Below are positions 15,379 through 23,074 of a stretch of 29,430 nucleotides of DNA, in pieces. How positions within the stretch are numbered: the stretch's first letter is position 1; every line of letters starts with the position of its first letter. Below the pieces are notes generated by a model. The model had not been told where the DNA came from. It saw nothing but the letters and a program-made list of their open reading frames with translations, and searched no databases. A program made the position numbers and the translations under genes. This DNA comes from Candidatus Woesearchaeota archaeon (GTDB lineage: Archaea > Nanobdellota > Nanobdellia > Woesearchaeales > WJKV01). The stretch lies in assembly GCA_019323355.1 (NCBI GenBank), contig JAHWHI010000089.1, forward strand, positions 1 to 29,430. The letters are read 5' to 3'.

Positions 15379-16701
15379 TTAAGTTCCGGCTGCTGTGCCT
15401 ATGATTGTCATCTGACTTTTGGCGTTATTGTTTTCATTTGATTCTGTGAGATTATTCTGCCAGTCAACAACAGCTGTGACATTCTGATTATATGAAATTG
15501 TAAGTACGCTGGTTGTAATATGATATCCTTGCAGAAGCGCTTCCTGACGATTGTATACTGCTAGTGGCGTATACGGAGGGCTTACAAATGATCCTGTAAT
15601 CTCTGAATTTCCAGAAGCGTCAGTAACATTCAAGCTTATCGGCATTTCAATTGGAATAACTGCCCCCTGTCCTATGTTCTTAACAACAATTTCTAATCTT
15701 CCATTGGATTTTGCAAGGATGCTGTCAACAACAAGGTCAAATGGAACTGCTTCACTTGGCAATAAGCAGATGCCGTTTGCACATCCATATGGACAGACAA
15801 TTTCCTGCATCTTTAGTTTGTTCAACTGAGGATCATCATCATCACAATAGGCTTCTTGTAGAACCATATTGCCGTGGCAGCCATCATTGATAACCATATC
15901 TAAATATGAGGCAGTTGTTGCTGTCCTATTATCCAATCCTCCGTCTGGATCAACACAAGTATCATTCAGACAAGCACCTGAGACGCATCCGATTGAACAG
16001 CTGACCAAAGACGAAGATACAGCATCGTTAACACAGCTGTATTCTTTTAGTTGACAATCTGGACCAGTATTACATTGGATAACTGTTTGGTTTGTTGTTG
16101 GATTGTAGCAAGTATCTTGATAATCTTGATCTTCAAAAGTAACATTGCCCCTTATCCAGATGCTTCCATCGTCTGAATCTGAACATTCATCTTCATCTGG
16201 AGTTTCTGGCGCTTCTCCTGTTGTCAAGTTGAACCAAATCAATTTCCATCTTCCGCCACTGCAGTCGAACTGGTTGTTCGGAAGTATTGTACAAGTATAA
16301 CCTAAAGCATAGTTCTGTCCATCATAATATGTGTCCCAGTCAAGGTCGATATCTGCGGTTCCAGTGTTGGTGCACCAGTTTGAGTTTGGAAAAACAGTAC
16401 ATGTAACATCATGCTCGATCCACTGGTCTTCATTGCTTAACGTGTAGAATTTGTTCCAGACAAAATCATCTCTTGCACTCAGTTCTGTCATTGATGTTTC
16501 ATTTTGAGCCATATAGATATTTGTAGGAGAAGCCGTGAACTTGTTTCCTCCTGGAGATGCCCATGCAGGATATACTCCTGCCTTACCGATCGGCCCTACG
16601 AATTTGCCAGGCGCAGGCGGCAAAGTAACACTTGGCTGGCAGCTTGCAATTGCAAATACAATGACCAGAAATGCAATAAAAATCGCGAATGTATGCTTCA
16701 T
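15379..16701 (-). CDS. Putative secreted lipoprotein with two Cys-rich modules and a CARDB-like domain
   Basis: This 440-residue protein starts MKHTFAIFIAFLVIVFAIASC, with Cys21 as the lipobox Cys, then QPSVTLPPAPGKFVGPIGKAG. The N-terminal 160 residues match the downstream paralogue. Two tandem Cys-rich modules follow, each opening with C.D.D.G and closing with an IGCVSGAC or YGCANGIC signature; I associate that layout with surface proteins of DPANN archaea. The last 110 residues (from about PFDLVVDSILAKSNG) look like a CARDB beta-sandwich, with WQNNLTESNENNN near the end. The ATG at 16701 follows AGGTGAT, and a TATA box lies at 16744-16751. A role in surface adhesion is inferred from the domains. 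Confidence 0.78.
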   Translation of the reverse strand: MKHTFAIFIAFLVIVFAIASCQPSVTLPPAPGKFVGPIGKAGVYPAWASPGGNKFTASPTNIYMAQNETSMTELSARDDFVWNKFYTLSNEDQWIEHDVTCTVFPNSNWCTNTGTADIDLDWDTYYDGQNYALGYTCTILPNNQFDCSGGRWKLIWFNLTTGEAPETPDEDECSDSDDGSIWIRGNVTFEDQDYQDTCYNPTTNQTVIQCNTGPDCQLKEYSCVNDAVSSSLVSCSIGCVSGACLNDTCVDPDGGLDNRTATTASYLDMVINDGCHGNMVLQEAYCDDDDPQLNKLKMQEIVCPYGCANGICLLPSEAVPFDLVVDSILAKSNGRLEIVVKNIGQGAVIPIEMPISLNVTDASGNSEITGSFVSPPYTPLAVYNRQEALLQGYHITTSVLTISYNQNVTAVVDWQNNLTESNENNNAKSQMTIIGTAAGT

Positions 16702-16743
16702 TATAGTATCACCTATTTTATAATGCAATTGAACGAATTCTCA

Positions 16744-16751
16744 TATATAAA
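16744..16751 (-). promoter_or_regulatory. TATA box for the lipoprotein pair
   Basis: On the minus strand this reads TTTATATA, centred 46.5 bp before the ATG at 16701. A start near 16721 would give a 20-nt leader carrying the AGGTGAT Shine-Dalgarno (16708-16714). Confidence 0.6.
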
Positions 16752-16771
16752 TCTTGCTATAAGTTATGTGG

Positions 16772-17728
16772 CTATTGTGAATGTTTCATACGCCAGAATT
16801 CTAGGATCACAAGCCCCAGAATGATCAATACTGAAATAAGTATGACCCAGAAACCTCTTAGATTGCAGATAGCCATCATAAACAGGTTTTTGGAGACATG
16901 CACCTCTATCAGTGCAGCTTTAATCAGGAATACTGTGGCCACAGCCATGAGAATAGAAGAACTGAGAAGGACGCGTTTGAATCTGTATGAAGATAGCTTT
17001 TCTGTGAGTATTGCTTTTGAGAGAAGTCCGCCTGCGATTGCTGCCATAAGGTATGCGCTTACCTCTGGGATCATATGAAAAAACATTATTCCCAGATTAC
17101 AGGAGATCAAGGAGTATGTCTGGGTAAAGCCAAGATAAGCTGGTACCTGGTATCGTATGACTTTTGCAAGAGCTGACGCAAAGATCGATGCATTGAGTAT
17201 AATCAGGAATAAAGCCCCTGATCCGTAGAACAATGACAAGAAGAAACATATCACCATCACAAAGAAATTGTTCCTGAAGATCATCACAACTTCATTTTCA
17301 GCTGAGGGTGGAGGTGGAAGCATCTTTCCTCCTTCGACCACAAGCTCTATGCTTGATTCATGACCGTACAATTGTTCCTGGGAGAATACTGTTGTTGGAA
17401 ATATCAATGCCAGGATGAAGAAGACAACAAACACACCAATGAAGTAATACAGGAAAAAGTCGATGACAAATTTATGTTTCTTGAGAAAGCCTTTTTTCGT
17501 TGCTGTCAGGTATTTTTCTTCATACGAAAATAACGAACCTATCAAAGGGAGAGTAAGTATAACTGTCAGTAATATTGTAGAGATACCGATAAAATTCCGT
17601 ACAGACGGATCCCGGAAAAGGAAGAAAGAAACAACATATGATATTATTGTGAAGATTACGCCTGTATACAGACAGTAAGCTCTATTCGCTATCAGTGTTT
17701 TTATGTCAAAAATTCTTTCAAAGACCAT
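16772..17728 (-). CDS. SpoIIM/DUF95-family multi-pass membrane protein
   Basis: This 318-residue protein has about six hydrophobic helices. One lies near residues 20-38 and one near 47-65, followed by a basic cytoplasmic loop (TATKKGFLKKHK), then an extracytoplasmic acidic loop and a helix cluster. The late motifs FYGSGALFLIILNASIFAS and HMIPEVSAYLMAAIAGGLL match the stage II sporulation protein M family, which is common in archaea that do not sporulate and whose biochemical role is unclear. The start overlaps the upstream coiled-coil gene by 11 nt, so the two are probably translated together. Possible roles are envelope remodelling or membrane complex assembly; this is inference. Confidence 0.75.
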   Translation of the reverse strand: MVFERIFDIKTLIANRAYCLYTGVIFTIISYVVSFFLFRDPSVRNFIGISTILLTVILTLPLIGSLFSYEEKYLTATKKGFLKKHKFVIDFFLYYFIGVFVVFFILALIFPTTVFSQEQLYGHESSIELVVEGGKMLPPPPSAENEVVMIFRNNFFVMVICFFLSLFYGSGALFLIILNASIFASALAKVIRYQVPAYLGFTQTYSLISCNLGIMFFHMIPEVSAYLMAAIAGGLLSKAILTEKLSSYRFKRVLLSSSILMAVATVFLIKAALIEVHVSKNLFMMAICNLRGFWVILISVLIILGLVILEFWRMKHSQ

Positions 17729-18356
17729 GTTGTATTTCGTCGTATGCTTTTTCTATGAGATCTTCTGGCCAGCCAGATTTTTTCAGCATCTCGTGGACCT
17801 CGTCAAAAGTAAACCCCTGCTTTGCAGCATTTGTAAGATATTCTTTTAATTCCTCAATATCTCTATTTTTTTTAGGCTCTATCTTTTTTGCTGGTCTCGG
17901 TTCTGGTTGAAATGCCTGTTTTGTGAAGCTTGTCATGGGCTGTTCTTCATGATGCTTGGTGTATTTCATTATGTAGATGACTATCAGGACAATGTTTATT
18001 GCCAATGAGAGGAAGAATACAATATAGAAGAATGCAGTCGCCCTTGGTTTTCTTTCATCCTGGAGGCGCATCTCCTCTTTCAATCTTAGGTTTTCACTGT
18101 TTAAAGTGTCTAAGGTCGCTTTCATACTTGTGACCTGTGCCTGTAATTGCTGGATCTGCTGCAGGTTCTGCAGATTGACCTGTTCAGCTGTGACCTGCGG
18201 TGTCTGTTCTACTGGCAGAGACGGTTCTGGCGGTGCAGGTTCTGGAGTCTCAAAACCAGGAGCTGCTGGCGGAGCTGGCAGGTTCTCGAACTGCGCAGAT
18301 GCAATGAAAATTGATACTAGGAAAAGAATAATCAGGATAAATGGTACTTTATGCAT
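17718..18356 (-). CDS. Membrane protein with signal peptide, coiled coil, TM helix and C-terminal helical domain
   Basis: This 212-residue protein begins MHKVPFILIILFLVSIFIASA, a cleavable signal, then a Pro/Glu linker (LPAPPAAPGFETPEPAPPEP) and a Gln/Leu coiled coil (about residues 55-100). A membrane helix follows at about 108-132 (FFYIVFFLSLAINIVLIVIY), then a cytoplasmic tail with a helical domain of the type FTFDEVHEMLKKSGWPEDLI. The ATG at 18356 follows GAGGTG at 18363-18368; the GTG at 18365 falls within that site. It is the first gene of an operon with the SpoIIM-like gene, which it overlaps by 11 nt. The coiled coil outside and small domain inside suggest a scaffold or sensor; no family name recognised. 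Confidence 0.75.
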   Translation of the reverse strand: MHKVPFILIILFLVSIFIASAQFENLPAPPAAPGFETPEPAPPEPSLPVEQTPQVTAEQVNLQNLQQIQQLQAQVTSMKATLDTLNSENLRLKEEMRLQDERKPRATAFFYIVFFLSLAINIVLIVIYIMKYTKHHEEQPMTSFTKQAFQPEPRPAKKIEPKKNRDIEELKEYLTNAAKQGFTFDEVHEMLKKSGWPEDLIEKAYDEIQHGL

Positions 18357-18393
18357 GCTATTCACCTCTCAACCCTAATCATAGCATTGTTAT

Positions 18394-18401
18394 TTTTAAA
18401 T
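18394..18401 (-). promoter_or_regulatory. TATA-like box, minus strand, divergent with 18413-18420
   Basis: On the minus strand this reads ATTTAAAA, predicting a start near 18371, just upstream of the GAGGTG Shine-Dalgarno for the ATG at 18356. Confidence 0.45.
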
Positions 18402-18412
18402 ATATCGTTAGA

Positions 18413-18420
18413 ATTATATA
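18413..18420 (+). promoter_or_regulatory. TATA box for the YdjM-like gene
   Basis: ATTATATA lies about 26 bp before a predicted start near 18443, which is next to the AAGGTGAT Shine-Dalgarno of the ATG at 18459. It shares the 100-bp divergent gap with the minus-strand promoter. Confidence 0.5.
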
Positions 18421-18458
18421 TGCGGGAGGGTCTTATTGCTTAAGGTGATTTGAAAGTG

Positions 18459-18905
18459 ATGGGCAGAACTCATATGCTATTTGGATTTTTAGTAGGGTTA
18501 TTTGCAATCGGTATACTACATCCATCTAATCAGATCCTGTTCATCTTTCTGGTAGTTCTTGGAGCTTTACTGCCAGACATTGACCATCCAGAATCTAAAG
18601 TCGGAAGCAAAGTCAAAATTGTTGGAAAGATGTTCGAACACCGCGGTTTTTTCCATTCATTGTTTGCTGTTGTATTGTTTGTGGTTCCGTTCTGGTATTT
18701 CACTTCTAGGATATATGCTTATGCGATCCTTATAGGGGTTGTATCGCATCTTGCTGCTGATGTGATTTCTCATATGGGAATCATGCCGTTTGCACCATTG
18801 TCAAAACTTAAGCTGCGGGGCTTTATCAAGACAAATTCTGTTGGCGAGAATATCATATTGGTTGTTGTGTTCTGCTTGTCAGTATGGAAGCTGATCAACC
18901 TATAA
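18459..18905 (+). CDS. YdjM/DUF457-family membrane-bound metal-dependent hydrolase (predicted)
   Basis: This 148-residue multi-pass membrane protein has the family's hallmarks: an N-terminal His in MGRTHMLFG, LGALLPDIDHPES, HRGFFHS and SHLAADVISHMG. These His and Asp residues are the presumed metal ligands of the LexA-binding inner-membrane hydrolase family (YdjM), whose true substrate is not known. The ATG at 18459 is 9 nt after AGGTGAT; the TTG at 18450 abuts that site and the GTG at 18456 is a possible alternative. It is monocistronic by spacing, transcribed divergently from the coiled-coil gene. Confidence 0.75.
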   Translation: MGRTHMLFGFLVGLFAIGILHPSNQILFIFLVVLGALLPDIDHPESKVGSKVKIVGKMFEHRGFFHSLFAVVLFVVPFWYFTSRIYAYAILIGVVSHLAADVISHMGIMPFAPLSKLKLRGFIKTNSVGENIILVVVFCLSVWKLINL

Positions 18906-18930
18906 GACCTTTTAAATGAGGTGGCTAAGC

Positions 18931-18938
18931 TTTAAATA
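18931..18938 (+). promoter_or_regulatory. TATA-like box for the methyltransferase gene
   Basis: TTTAAATA is centred 27.5 bp before the GTG at 18962, giving a near-leaderless start. Another TTTTAAAT lies about 20 bp upstream (18910-18917) and would give a 22-nt leader including AGGAG at 18950-18954. Confidence 0.5.
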
Positions 18939-18961
18939 TTCACGCAAATAGGAGTTCTCGG

Positions 18962-20698
18962 GTGTTTATTGGGATGGTTGTATCAGAGAGAAGTAAAGAA
19001 CAGACACATTTAGATATCTATAATCAGAATAGAGGGTATTTCTTGTCTTTCTTGAAACATACAGATCAGAAAAAGAATACTGTTGCGCGGATGGAGGCAC
19101 GGTTGAAAGTTGATTATCCAAGAATCGCACAAGCATTCTCAGAGTATAGTCCTGAAGGGAGAGTTTTAACAATCGGAAGCGGGGCTGGTGATGATTATTT
19201 TCCGCTCTTGCATAGGTTTCCAAACAATGAGATCAGGACAACGTTCCACGAACCTAACTTGGGAATGGCTATTCGTTTTGTTATCAAGTATCTTGCTGCA
19301 GGATTCAAATTTGAAAATTTATCAATCCATAAACAGCCATTGGTCAATACATTTGTTCTAACTGATAAAGAGAAATATGCTTTGTGTGTCGGGACTCATT
19401 GTTTCTATTATATCGATGACTGGGAATCTTCTGTCCGCGGTTTGATTGATTCAACAGCGCCAGGAGGAGTTGTTGCTATAACTATGACTTCTAGAGAAGG
19501 TGATTTGTATAAATTCAGAGAGAGATATTTTCCAGCATTAGGTCTTGAGGGGCCAAGAAGTGCAGAAGATCTTGAAGAATTGCTGGAGAAGATGGGTGTT
19601 GATTTCATTTCTGAGGAATTTGAATCTTCCTTAATTGTTGACGATGATGAAGAAGAGAGAAAAGTATTGTCTTTCATGCTTCGAACACATTATGATCAAT
19701 TGGGGGATATCCCAAAAAAAATGATAGAATCATATTTTCTTAGCAATGGAATGGAAGATGAAGATAAACTGAAGTTCAGGTTGAAGGATAAGATCATCTG
19801 GATCCCAAAACCAGGTGAGTTCAGATTCAAGCCCGGAGAAAGAAAACCGATCTGGGAGCAGAAGTATCTGACTATTGGAGAGTTTCATGAGTTTTTTAAG
19901 TTCCACATGGATAAGCTGATCAAGAAAGAATGGAACGAAAGAATGGCGCATTCTAGACATCCTCAATTTCTCAATCAAGCCATTCGGGTAGGGTATGAAC
20001 TGTTATTGATTGGAGATTGTTTTGCAAGTGATCCATATTTTAAACAAATATCCTTTATTGATGATAATCGTCTTGGTGCTCCTGTCCGATTTACTGGACG
20101 TGATGGTAAAGAGTATTGGGGACCTCCTACAGCATCACAGATGAAACTGCTTGAGGAAAAAATGCTTGGTGGTGAGGAGGCGTATGGTATCTGGGAACAA
20201 CATAGTTCCCAAGATAGTAGAATGGGAGGATTTGTCATGGAATGGATTGATGATTATTTAGATATGGTTGTAATGGACATCAATCGAAATAGTCCAGTAA
20301 AAATAAATAATCACGGAGCAATACGAACATTATTCTTTGATTTTTATAGATGGTTTGGGCACTACAAAGTATTTTCTATGGATGGATTCTCGATATTTAA
20401 TGAATTTGTAAAAATGAATCCCCATATAAGCACTATGAATGAAAGAGTTACGCCAAGGGGCCTAGCATCGTTTATACTTAATATTGCGGATAACGAAACT
20501 CCAGAAAAATTAGGAGAAGCGATTGCAGAATTTCGAAAACTGGTTCCCCGTCTGGCTGTTAACCCTGAAGAATTAATAGCATTTACCAGATTGCTTTCTG
20601 AACCTCCAGAGAAAAAAGATGCCAGAAAACCTATCGATGAGATATGGCCTTGGCTCGCTGCCAGAGCAGGTCAAAATAACCCTCGTAATCCTGCATGA
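18962..20698 (+). CDS. SAM-dependent methyltransferase with large unassigned C-terminal region
   Basis: This 578-residue protein has a class I methyltransferase domain in the first 220-270 residues. Motif I is VLTIGSGAG (residues 68-76), the acidic end of strand 2 is FHEPN (95-99), strand 4 is YALCVGTHCFYYIDD, and strand 5 is GGVVAITMTS. The overall pattern resembles histamine-N-methyltransferase-like enzymes, suggesting a small-molecule substrate. The remaining 300 residues are mostly helical, with many Trp/Phe, and I cannot assign them. The GTG at 18962 fits both AGGAG (7 nt away) and a TATA box; the ATG at 18974 is an alternative. Its 3' end overlaps the convergent TrmB gene by 68 nt. Confidence 0.7.
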   Translation: MFIGMVVSERSKEQTHLDIYNQNRGYFLSFLKHTDQKKNTVARMEARLKVDYPRIAQAFSEYSPEGRVLTIGSGAGDDYFPLLHRFPNNEIRTTFHEPNLGMAIRFVIKYLAAGFKFENLSIHKQPLVNTFVLTDKEKYALCVGTHCFYYIDDWESSVRGLIDSTAPGGVVAITMTSREGDLYKFRERYFPALGLEGPRSAEDLEELLEKMGVDFISEEFESSLIVDDDEEERKVLSFMLRTHYDQLGDIPKKMIESYFLSNGMEDEDKLKFRLKDKIIWIPKPGEFRFKPGERKPIWEQKYLTIGEFHEFFKFHMDKLIKKEWNERMAHSRHPQFLNQAIRVGYELLLIGDCFASDPYFKQISFIDDNRLGAPVRFTGRDGKEYWGPPTASQMKLLEEKMLGGEEAYGIWEQHSSQDSRMGGFVMEWIDDYLDMVVMDINRNSPVKINNHGAIRTLFFDFYRWFGHYKVFSMDGFSIFNEFVKMNPHISTMNERVTPRGLASFILNIADNETPEKLGEAIAEFRKLVPRLAVNPEELIAFTRLLSEPPEKKDARKPIDEIWPWLAARAGQNNPRNPA

Positions 20699-21386
20699 CT
20701 TTCTTGTTCTTGATGATGATTCCTATTGGTTCTGTGTGCAGGCCTATTATTATGCCAACTCTATCAGCATAGATATTTAAGGCGATTGGCGAATCTACTT
20801 CGTTAGGGAGGATTTTAACGTCAGTGTATGGCATCTTTGATAATTCTCTGGCCCTTTTTGAACTGGAACTTTTGAACAACAACATATCTTTGACTTTCTT
20901 TTTTACTCGTCTAGCGTGCCATCGAGCCAGATAATGCTTCAAGATCCAGGGATAACTCCAACCTCCGATGACTTTGTTTACTTTTGCATTTTGTAAGATA
21001 TCTTCGAAAATATTTTTTATGCCTTCTTGCCCTTCGAAGATCTGTATTGATTGATCCTTTTTTGTTTGTTCTTTTATCTTTGTAAGTTCTGGAAGTATCT
21101 GGCTGAGAAGCTTTTCTTTTTCTTCTATCTCTGCACGCTCTTCTTCGAGGATGTTCATCAGTTTATTTGGATCGACTGCTTCGTAATGCCTTCTCTTGTT
21201 TCTCATCACGAAATTTATGAGGCCTTTTTCCTTTAGTCGTTCTAGAGCATCATATACATTGCTCCTATGGATGCCTGATTTCTTTGTTATGTCTCCTGCA
21301 CTAGAAACTCCCGATCTTAGCAATGTTAGGTAGATCTTTGCTTCATTCCCTGCAATTCCTAGCCGTTGCAGCACTATCTTTTTCAT
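20631..21386 (-). CDS. TrmB-family transcriptional regulator
   Basis: This 251-residue protein has an N-terminal winged helix (about residues 1-72), including EAKIYLTLLRSG, HRSNVYDALERLKEKGLI and a basic wing. A charged coiled-coil dimerisation stretch follows (ILEEERAEIEEKEKLL), then the TrmB effector-type domain from about 112 (IQIFEGQEGIKNIFEDIL) with GGWSYPW and an IGIIIKNKKVMQDYEGYFDLLW end. TrmB proteins repress or activate sugar and central-metabolism genes; the effector here is unknown. The ATG sits about 27 bp from a TATA box, so the mRNA is probably leaderless. The 138-bp gap shared with pyrE holds an inverted repeat that could be its operator. Confidence 0.88.
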   Translation of the reverse strand: MKKIVLQRLGIAGNEAKIYLTLLRSGVSSAGDITKKSGIHRSNVYDALERLKEKGLINFVMRNKRRHYEAVDPNKLMNILEEERAEIEEKEKLLSQILPELTKIKEQTKKDQSIQIFEGQEGIKNIFEDILQNAKVNKVIGGWSYPWILKHYLARWHARRVKKKVKDMLLFKSSSSKRARELSKMPYTDVKILPNEVDSPIALNIYADRVGIIIGLHTEPIGIIIKNKKVMQDYEGYFDLLWQRAKAISHR

Positions 21387-21409
21387 ACAGGTATAAAAAC
21401 ATTATAAAT

Positions 21410-21417
21410 ATATAAAA
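21410..21417 (-). promoter_or_regulatory. TATA box for the TrmB-type regulator
   Basis: On the minus strand this reads TTTTATAT, centred 27.5 bp before the ATG at 21386. This predicts a leader of about one base. Confidence 0.6.
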
Positions 21418-21422
21418 GTTTC

Positions 21423-21437
21423 GTAGTGTTAGACTAC
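21423..21437. promoter_or_regulatory. Inverted repeat between trmB-type gene and pyrE, possible operator
   Basis: GTAGT and ACTAC flank a 5-bp spacer, just upstream of the regulator's TATA box. An outer pair, AAACATT at 21398-21404 and AATGTTT at 21442-21448, is also inverted around the same area. Together they could form a binding site for the adjacent TrmB protein. No clear pyrE TATA box was seen in the remaining gap (21438-21524). Confidence 0.35.
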
Positions 21438-21524
21438 AACAAATGTTTATCTACTTCATATTAATTTTCTTGGACAGATACAACATCCAAAAACACTAGA
21501 ATAAAATTGGGCGGAGGGATTATT

Positions 21525-22244
21525 ATGGGAGAAATACCTAGTTATAAGGCTGAATTCATTGAGTTTCTAAGAGGGATTAAAGCGCTAAAATTCGGAGAGT
21601 TTACTCTTAAGAGCGGACGAGTTTCTCCATGGTTCTGCAATGTCGGTGCTGCTGATGACGGCGTAAAGATGAAACAACTTTGCAGAGCGTACAAAGAAAG
21701 GCTTTCTGCAGCATTAAGTTCTGGAGAGGTCGAGGATTTCCAAGGATTGTTCGGCCCGCCCTACAAAGGTATTGGCCTGGCAATAGGAACTTCTATGGAA
21801 TTTGCTGGTGAAAAAGATGTTTATTGGACATTCAACAGAAAAGAAGCAAAATCTCACGGAGATGCTGGTGCGCTTGTCGGCAAGAAAATCACACGCGGGG
21901 ACAAGCTTGTTCTCATGGATGATGTCTTCACAACAGGAGAGACAAAAGAAGAAGCTGTTGACTTAGTAAATAGCCTTGATGGAAAAGTTGTTGCTGTCTG
22001 TATTGCAGTTGACAGATGTGAAGTTGGCGGAGATGAGAAAACAAGCGCAATCCAAGTATTCAAGGAGAAATACAATATCCCCGTTATTTCAATTGTCAAT
22101 GCTTACGAAGTAAAGGATTATCTATCTGGAAAAACAGTTGATTTTGAGACAAAAGATGGAGTTCTGAAGAAAGACGTTCCATTTGACGAAGGTCTCAACA
22201 TACTGATGGCAGCTTATCTAGAAAAATACGGGGTGAAACCATGA
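21525..22244 (+). CDS. pyrE: Orotate phosphoribosyltransferase
   Basis: The enzyme joins orotate and PRPP to make OMP in pyrimidine synthesis. This 239-residue protein has the PRPP loop VLMDDVFTTGET (residues 129-140), the mobile catalytic loop FNRKEAKSHGDAG (103-115) with Lys and His, and an N-terminal GEFTLKSGRVSPWF matching the substrate-binding start of OPRTs. GGAGGG at 21513-21518 is 6 nt before the ATG at 21525; the TTG at 21507 lies upstream of it and is rejected. It overlaps pyrF by 4 nt. It is somewhat longer than the roughly 180-210 residues usual for the family, with extra sequence at the C-terminus. Confidence 0.9.
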   Translation: MGEIPSYKAEFIEFLRGIKALKFGEFTLKSGRVSPWFCNVGAADDGVKMKQLCRAYKERLSAALSSGEVEDFQGLFGPPYKGIGLAIGTSMEFAGEKDVYWTFNRKEAKSHGDAGALVGKKITRGDKLVLMDDVFTTGETKEEAVDLVNSLDGKVVAVCIAVDRCEVGGDEKTSAIQVFKEKYNIPVISIVNAYEVKDYLSGKTVDFETKDGVLKKDVPFDEGLNILMAAYLEKYGVKP

Positions 22245-23074
22245 GAGACTATGCAATAGTTCTATCAAATGATGTACAAGATAAAGATAAAATGCTTGAC
22301 GTGTGCAGGATGGCTGCACCTTTTGTCGACGCTGTCAAGATAGGGATAACATCTTCGATGAAGCCCGGAGTTGAAGTATTTGAGATGGCGAAGAAGGTTA
22401 TGTCTGTGAAAGATGCTGTTGGTAAGGAAGATTCTGGCGTTAAAGTACTTGCAGATTATAAGGTTGCAGATATAGGATTCTATAATGATAAAAAAGGAGA
22501 ATGGCAAGGCACTAATGAAAAGATAGTGCGTGTTCTTTCTGAAGCTGGAGCAGATTTTATCACATGCCATACTATTGTTGGAATTTCAAGTATCCAGGAA
22601 TGTGTTGAGACAGCACATAAATACGGCTCAGGAGTTTTTACCCTACCATTCATGACACATAAAGGCGCAGAGCTGATTTTTTATCATCCAATAAATAAAG
22701 AATACACAAAGCAAGTTCTTGAGAAGAATGGTTTTGGAGCAATGCTTGGAGAAGTTGACAGATGCGAGACAATGTGCGACTTGATACTTGCGATAGGAGG
22801 GTATGTTGGTGTTGACGGTTTTATCGGTCCTGCGAATAATCCAGAGGTGCTTAAGCGGTATAGAGAGTTTACACAAAAGCCATTATGGACGCCTGGAATC
22901 GGAAGGCAGGACAAGTCTGGAAGAGATCTTGAGCAGCAGTTGAAGGACTGGGCAAAGATTGTCGGTCCAAATTCTGGAGCTATCATCGGCTCTGCGATCT
23001 ATGGTGCAGATGATCCAGCTGCAGCAGCAAAGGAGATAATGGAAATAAGAGACAGAGTTGTGAGTGGTCTTTGA
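22241..23074 (+). CDS. pyrF: Orotidine 5'-phosphate decarboxylase
   Basis: The enzyme decarboxylates OMP to UMP. This 277-residue protein has the expected catalytic set: Asp11 at the first strand, Lys33 in VKIG, and Asp72-Lys74-Asp77 in LADYKVADI. TPGIGRQ at 217-223 fits the phosphate-binding loop. It is longer than the usual 210-240 residues, with insertions around 55-65 and 80-95. The segment normally written GR(x)I near the end reads IIGSAIYGADDP, so the Arg that usually grips the phosphate appears replaced by Ser251. Immediate coupling to pyrE (4-nt overlap) supports the assignment over related synthases such as KGPDC. Confidence 0.87.
   Translation: MRDYAIVLSNDVQDKDKMLDVCRMAAPFVDAVKIGITSSMKPGVEVFEMAKKVMSVKDAVGKEDSGVKVLADYKVADIGFYNDKKGEWQGTNEKIVRVLSEAGADFITCHTIVGISSIQECVETAHKYGSGVFTLPFMTHKGAELIFYHPINKEYTKQVLEKNGFGAMLGEVDRCETMCDLILAIGGYVGVDGFIGPANNPEVLKRYREFTQKPLWTPGIGRQDKSGRDLEQQLKDWAKIVGPNSGAIIGSAIYGADDPAAAAKEIMEIRDRVVSGL

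Noticed and set aside
22241..23074. 3-keto-L-gulonate 6-phosphate decarboxylase or hexulose phosphate synthase instead of PyrF
   Set aside because: Overlap with pyrE and the full Asp/Lys/Asp-Lys-Asp set fit OMP decarboxylase better, despite the missing Arg.
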